A DNA stretch of 64,000 nt, taken from the NCBI RefSeq assembly GCF_024704725.1, contig NZ_JALIQS010000002.1:992001-1056000 (forward strand), in the 5' to 3' direction. The position numbers and the translations under genes were made by a program. How positions within the stretch are numbered: the stretch's first letter is position 1; every line of letters starts with the position of its first letter. Positions 60,449-64,000 of this stretch are shown here, piece by piece. Below the pieces are notes generated by a model. That model saw only the letters and a program-made list of their open reading frames with translations, did not search any database and had not been told where the DNA came from. The stretch is from Shinella sp. CPCC 101442 (GTDB lineage Bacteria > Pseudomonadota > Alphaproteobacteria > Rhizobiales > Rhizobiaceae).

Positions 60449-61282
60449 ATGCTGGAACACCGGATTTCGGACTGGGACAATGCCTATGCCAATACCGTGA
60501 ACATCGCGGGCGGCGAGCGCTGGCCCGCGGCCTGGATCGAGCCCGCCGAGACGTTCCGCAACACGCTTGCCGCCGCCGGCCGCGCAAAGCTCGACCTGGC
60601 CTATGGCGAAGGACCGCGCAACCGCATGGACCTCTTTCTCCCGGAAGGTCCGGCAAAAGGGCTCGTCGTTTTCGTGCACGGAGGCTACTGGGTCTATCTC
60701 GACAAGAGCTACTGGTCGCACCTCGCCGCCGGCAGCGTGGCCAGCGGCTATGCCGTCGCCATGCCGTCCTACACGCTCTGCCCTGATATCCGCATCGCCG
60801 GCATCGTGAAGGAAATCGCGGCGGCGATCACGGAGGGCGCAAGACAGGTCGACGGACCGCTGATGCTGACTGGGCATTCGGCCGGCGGCCATCTCGTCAG
60901 CCGGATGGTGACGGCAACGGCACCGCTCGCGCCCGATGTGCAGCGGCGCATCCGCAACGTCGTCTCGATTTCCGGGCTGCACGATCTGCGCCCGTTGCTT
61001 TCGACCGCCATGAACGAGAAGCTTGCCCTGGACGAGGCGGAAGCGCTGGCGGAGAGCCCGGCGCTGCTGCGCCCGATGGAGAATGCCCGCATCACCTGCT
61101 GGGCCGGCGGCAACGAGCGCGCGGAATTCCTGCGCCAGAACGCGCTGCTCGCCAATATCTGGACGGGCCTCGGCGCGACCACCGCCGCGGTCGCCGAGCC
61201 GGACAGGCACCACTACACCGTCATCGACGGCCTGACCGATGCCAACCACCCGCTGACGCGGCGGCTGCTTTCGGAGGCATAA
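60449..61282 (+). CDS. Alpha/beta hydrolase, probable N-formylkynurenine formamidase
   Basis: 277 residues from MLEHRISDWDNAYANTVNIAG behind GGGAGGAG. HGGYWVYLDKSYWSHLAAG is the oxyanion motif seen in AFMID-type arylformamidases; the nucleophile is in TGHSAGGHLVSRM and the catalytic histidine probably in DRHHYTVIDGL. It would release formate from N-formylkynurenine, the kynA product, giving the kynU substrate. It belongs to the alpha/beta-hydrolase formamidases rather than the metal-dependent KynB cyclase-like family, so I do not use that symbol. Divergent from the CoA ligase with a shared candidate operator. Confidence 0.8.
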   Translation: MLEHRISDWDNAYANTVNIAGGERWPAAWIEPAETFRNTLAAAGRAKLDLAYGEGPRNRMDLFLPEGPAKGLVVFVHGGYWVYLDKSYWSHLAAGSVASGYAVAMPSYTLCPDIRIAGIVKEIAAAITEGARQVDGPLMLTGHSAGGHLVSRMVTATAPLAPDVQRRIRNVVSISGLHDLRPLLSTAMNEKLALDEAEALAESPALLRPMENARITCWAGGNERAEFLRQNALLANIWTGLGATTAAVAEPDRHHYTVIDGLTDANHPLTRRLLSEA

Positions 61283-61287
61283 TGGAA

Positions 61288-61310
61288 CGGCGCCGGCAAG
61301 ACCGGCGCCG
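61288..61310. terminator. Hairpin between convergent formamidase and permease genes
   Basis: A perfect 9-bp stem CGGCGCCGG / CCGGCGCCG with a 5-base loop between the two stop codons. T-runs are short (TTCCATTAT on the minus strand), so it is a probable bidirectional terminator. Confidence 0.65.
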
Positions 61311-61319
61311 CTCGATCAA

Positions 61320-62762
61320 TCAGGCGCGGTTCTGGCCCATGCGGGCATAGGCCGCCGGGTCGGACGCCTTCAGCCGGCTCGCCATCAGGAAGCCGGCAAT
61401 GCCCGCGACCGGGATCAGCGCCGGCAGGATGATGCCGAGCGAACCGCCGGCGGTCTGGGTGAGATCGCCGAAATTGATGAAGATGTAGACGAAGAGCGCC
61501 GCCATCACGAGGCCGGAGACGGCCGGCAGGATGAGCGTCGTCAGCACCGGATTGTCGCCGCCCTTCTTGCGGAAGAAGACGATGACCGAGATCGAGGTGA
61601 TCGTCATCATGCCGAGCACGCCGAGCGTGCCGACCTGGCTGATCCAGGTGAACATGTTGAGCACCGGATCGAGCCCGAGGCCGGCAAAGACCGCCAGCAC
61701 GGCAAGCGCCATCACCGTCTGCACGACCGAGCCGACATGCGGGCTCTGGTGCGCATCATGCGTGCGGCCGAAAGCGGCCGGCAGCAGACCCTCGCGGCCG
61801 GCGACATAGCTGTAGCGGGCAATGTAGTTGTGGAAGGCGCTGATTGCGGCAAACAGGCTCGAGACGAGCAGCAGGCCGGCAATGGCCGGCACCGGACCGC
61901 CGACATAGGTACCGGCAAGGTCGAAGAAGAACGCGGTCGGATCCGGCAGGGCGCCGATGGTCGGCAGGAGCTTGTCGGCGCCGACGCCGGCAATCATCAG
62001 CCAGGTCGTGAAGACGAAGAACAGGCCGATCATCAGCACCGAGAGATAGGTCGCGCGCGGAATGGTCTTTTCCGGATCGCGCGCCTCCTCGGCATAGATC
62101 GTCGTCGCCTCGAAGCCAATGAAGGAGCCGAGGCAGAACAGGACCGCCGCCGTCAGCGAGCCGGAGAACATGGCCGTCGTATCGAAGAAATTGAAGGACA
62201 GCGTGCCCGCCCCGCCCTTGGCGAGTATGGCGAAATCGACGATGAGCACGATGAGATATTCGAGCAGCACCAGCACGATCATCACTTTTGCAGAGAGATC
62301 GACCTGTCGGTAACCGAGGATACCCACGAGGGCGACGGCGATCAGGCTCCAGAGATACCAGGGCAGCTCGATGCCGAAGCCGGAGAAGACGCCGCTCGCC
62401 ACGCCGCCGAGCAGACCGATCAGGCCGAACTGCATGGCGTTATAGGCGACGACGGCGATGATCGCGACGGCACCGGCCATGCGCCCGCCAAGCCCCCGCG
62501 CGGCATAGGCGTAGAAGGCGCCGGCATTGGTGACGTGGCGCGACATCGCCACGTAGCCGACCGAGAAGGCCAGCATGATCAGCGTCATCAGAAGGAAGGT
62601 GGCGGGAACACCCGTGCCGTTGCCGAGCAGGAAGGCGATCGGTACCGCACCGGCAACGCCGGTCAGCGGGGCGGCGGCCGAGATGACCATGAAGGTCACG
62701 GCGATCAGCCCCAGCGAATTTCTGCGGAGTTGGTTTACCCCCGCCGTCGTCACGTCAGTCAT
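61320..62762 (-). CDS. APC-superfamily amino acid/amine permease
   Basis: 480 residues, about 12 transmembrane segments. The first helix region LGLIAVTFMVISAAAPLTGVAG and the conserved SFIGFEATTIYAEEARDPEKTIPRATYLSV are typical of APC amino acid permeases. The protein should co-import an amino acid or amine with protons. The PuuA-like gene upstream hints at a polyamine, while the convergent formamidase gene would allow tryptophan. It follows the flavin reductase gene at 76 bases on the same strand. Confidence 0.85.
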   Translation of the reverse strand: MTDVTTAGVNQLRRNSLGLIAVTFMVISAAAPLTGVAGAVPIAFLLGNGTGVPATFLLMTLIMLAFSVGYVAMSRHVTNAGAFYAYAARGLGGRMAGAVAIIAVVAYNAMQFGLIGLLGGVASGVFSGFGIELPWYLWSLIAVALVGILGYRQVDLSAKVMIVLVLLEYLIVLIVDFAILAKGGAGTLSFNFFDTTAMFSGSLTAAVLFCLGSFIGFEATTIYAEEARDPEKTIPRATYLSVLMIGLFFVFTTWLMIAGVGADKLLPTIGALPDPTAFFFDLAGTYVGGPVPAIAGLLLVSSLFAAISAFHNYIARYSYVAGREGLLPAAFGRTHDAHQSPHVGSVVQTVMALAVLAVFAGLGLDPVLNMFTWISQVGTLGVLGMMTITSISVIVFFRKKGGDNPVLTTLILPAVSGLVMAALFVYIFINFGDLTQTAGGSLGIILPALIPVAGIAGFLMASRLKASDPAAYARMGQNRA

Positions 62763-62838
62763 TGGTCTCTCCAGTTTTGTTCCCCATTCGCCGGCTCACC
62801 CCACCGGCATCCGCAGCCTCTTTTCGTTTTTATGTGCG

Positions 62839-63345
62839 CTACGGCAATTGAACCGCCCGGTGATAGGCCCGGTGGCCGTAGAGCAGAGAGGCCGGATTTT
62901 CCGACAAGCGGACGTTCATGACGCGTCCGACGATGATGTGATGCGTTTCCCAGAGCACCGAGGTCGCGACCTGGCACTGGAAGCTGGCGGTGGCCCCCTC
63001 AAGAGAGGGCTGGCCGAGTTCGCCCGAAGACCACGGCGTGCGCTCGAAACGTTCGGCATGTTCGCCGGCCGAAAGCCGTCCCGCAAAAAGATCGGAGACC
63101 TGATGCTGGTCCTCGTGGAGGAGGTTGGCGCAGAAGGAGCGGTTTTTCAGGATCGCCGCGGCGACCGGGCTCATGTGATGGAGGCAGGCGAGCAGCGAGG
63201 GATGCTCGCCATCGGCCGAGACCGATGTGAGGGAACTGATCGTGACGCCGAAGCGTCCCGCCTCGCCATCCGTCGTCACCACGGCGACGAAGGTTGCGGC
63301 GCGGCTCATGCCTTCCAGGAATTGCAGGCGAAGTTCCGGTTTCAT
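62839..63345 (-). CDS. Flavin reductase family protein
   Basis: 168 residues from MKPELRLQFLEGMSRAATFV. FMN-binding split-barrel of the HpaC/RutF type: FVAVVTTDGEAGRFGVTISSLTSVSADGEHPSLLACLHHMSP, SFCANLLHEDQHQVSDLFAG, and the C-terminal VGRVMNVRLSENPASLLYGHRAYHRAV. Such enzymes supply reduced flavin to a monooxygenase. No partner oxygenase of the two-component type is in view; the gene lies four bases after the PuuA-like gene, so they are coupled. The monooxygenase in the anthranilate operon has its own flavin and is an unlikely client. Confidence 0.83.
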   Translation of the reverse strand: MKPELRLQFLEGMSRAATFVAVVTTDGEAGRFGVTISSLTSVSADGEHPSLLACLHHMSPVAAAILKNRSFCANLLHEDQHQVSDLFAGRLSAGEHAERFERTPWSSGELGQPSLEGATASFQCQVATSVLWETHHIIVGRVMNVRLSENPASLLYGHRAYHRAVQLP

Positions 63346-63349
63346 GGCG

Positions 63350-64000
63350 CTACCCCAGATCAAAGAAGCGTTGCAGTTCTACATCGGGTACTTTCTTGCA
63401 GAATTCGTCATGCTGGCTCTGGCGGCTCGCGGCGAAGGCCTCGACGAAACGCTCGCCGAGCCAGTCCCTGGCGAAGGCGGAGTTGCGCAGGCGCTGGATC
63501 GCCTCCGGCATGGAGCGGGCGAAGTCCGGCCCGGCACCCGCCTGCACATAGCCGTTGCCGATGACCTCAGGCTCCGGCTCGATGCCCTCGACGATGCCGG
63601 CGACACCGGCCGCGACCGTCGCGGCGACCGTCAGATAGGGGTTGGTATCGGCGCCCGGCAGGCGGTTTTCGACGCGCAGCGAACCCGCATCATGACCGAC
63701 GACACGGAAGCAGGTCGTGCGGTTCTCGAAACCCCAGGTGAGACCCGGCGGCGCGAAGGTGCCCGGCGCGAAGCGGCGGTAGGAATTGACGGTCGGCTGG
63801 AAGATCAGCGTCATGTCGCCGATATATTTCTGCAGGCCGCCGATGAAGTGGCGGAAGGTCTGCGACATGCCGTTCCTGCCGGCGGGATCGTGGAAGACTT
63901 TTCCGCCGTCCTTGTCCATGAGGCTGACATGGAGATGGATCGACTGGCTGTCGGCCTCCTCCGTCCAGCGCGGCATGAAGGTGACGCATTTGCCCTGCCG
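63350..64000 (-). CDS. Glutamine synthetase-family protein, PuuA-like, 3' part
   Basis: The last ~216 residues of a gene whose start lies beyond the window. GS catalytic-domain motifs are visible: SQSIHLHVSLMDKDGGKVFHD (His of the metal site), PTVNSYRRFAPGTFAPPGLTWGFENRTTCFRV and ENRLPGADTNPYLTVAATVAAG. NRxPGADxNPYL is the form seen in gamma-glutamylpolyamine synthetases and other amine-glutamylating GS homologues rather than GlnA. Next genes are a flavin reductase and an APC permease, fitting an amine-catabolic unit. The amine substrate is not determined. Confidence 0.8.
   Translation of the reverse strand, partial: RQGKCVTFMPRWTEEADSQSIHLHVSLMDKDGGKVFHDPAGRNGMSQTFRHFIGGLQKYIGDMTLIFQPTVNSYRRFAPGTFAPPGLTWGFENRTTCFRVVGHDAGSLRVENRLPGADTNPYLTVAATVAAGVAGIVEGIEPEPEVIGNGYVQAGAGPDFARSMPEAIQRLRNSAFARDWLGERFVEAFAASRQSQHDEFCKKVPDVELQRFFDLG

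Overview
The window is about 64 kb of high-GC DNA (roughly 64 % by eye) with the gene content of a rhizobial alphaproteobacterium (Rhizobiaceae; the genus cannot be fixed by reading). Pointers are GGAAC-N16-CGTT promoters of the alphaproteobacterial general stress sigma factor EcfG/RpoE2, DUF982 and DUF2934 small proteins, many solute-binding-protein ABC operons, and the typical rhizobial neighbours glgX and treZ. I saw no rRNA, tRNA, CRISPR array, insertion sequence or replication origin. Dense ABC importers and catabolic modules would suit a chromid, megaplasmid or accessory chromosome region.

Layout. 0-3.3 kb: end of an LVIVD-repeat protein, then a methionine importer (metQ-metN-metI, minus strand). 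3.3-5.4 kb: two DUF4360-like secreted proteins, one fused to an outer-membrane beta-barrel. 5.7-8.6 kb: nsrR, a group III truncated haemoglobin and a DUF6522 gene, then an ECF sigma factor gene broken by a frameshift with its apparent targets (DUF4142 protein, cupredoxin) behind duplicated ECF promoters. 8.7-21.4 kb: PhyH dioxygenase and AraC regulator, an amidohydrolase, a small cytochrome c cluster, a PLP lyase, an AgaS-ROK fusion protein, an amidase, an orphan periplasmic binding protein and LysR and RpiR regulators. 21.9-24.5 kb: M81 metallopeptidase, a phospholipase D-like gene stub, an SDR. 24.5-30.9 kb: a general stress island with small protein, two CBS proteins, two DUF982 proteins, DUF2934, glgX and treZ, carrying several EcfG-type promoters, and a decayed topoisomerase IB. 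31.1-38.4 kb: a polar amino acid ABC importer, two PLP aminotransferase-fold enzymes and a LuxR-type regulator.

38.4-61.3 kb is the most coherent part: an aerobic tryptophan-to-central-metabolism island. Tryptophan 2,3-dioxygenase (kynA), a formamidase-like hydrolase and kynureninase (kynU) would yield anthranilate. A CoA ligase and a two-domain monooxygenase/reductase of the 2-aminobenzoyl-CoA type would activate and dearomatise it. An operon of SDR, enoyl-CoA hydratase, acyl-CoA dehydrogenase, thioesterase, RidA and FadB-like enzyme would finish by beta-oxidation-like steps. Two ABC importers (Liv-type and TrpX-type), a MarR and a GntR regulator complete it. A shared motif (TTCAAGCYTAAA) upstream of both catabolic transcription units suggests co-regulation.

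61.3-64 kb: an APC amino acid permease, a flavin reductase and the 3' part of a PuuA-like glutamine synthetase-family gene, which suggests amine or polyamine use.

Recurring structure: all five ABC binding-protein genes in the window are followed directly by a strong GC-rich hairpin, four of them between the binding-protein gene and the next transporter gene.
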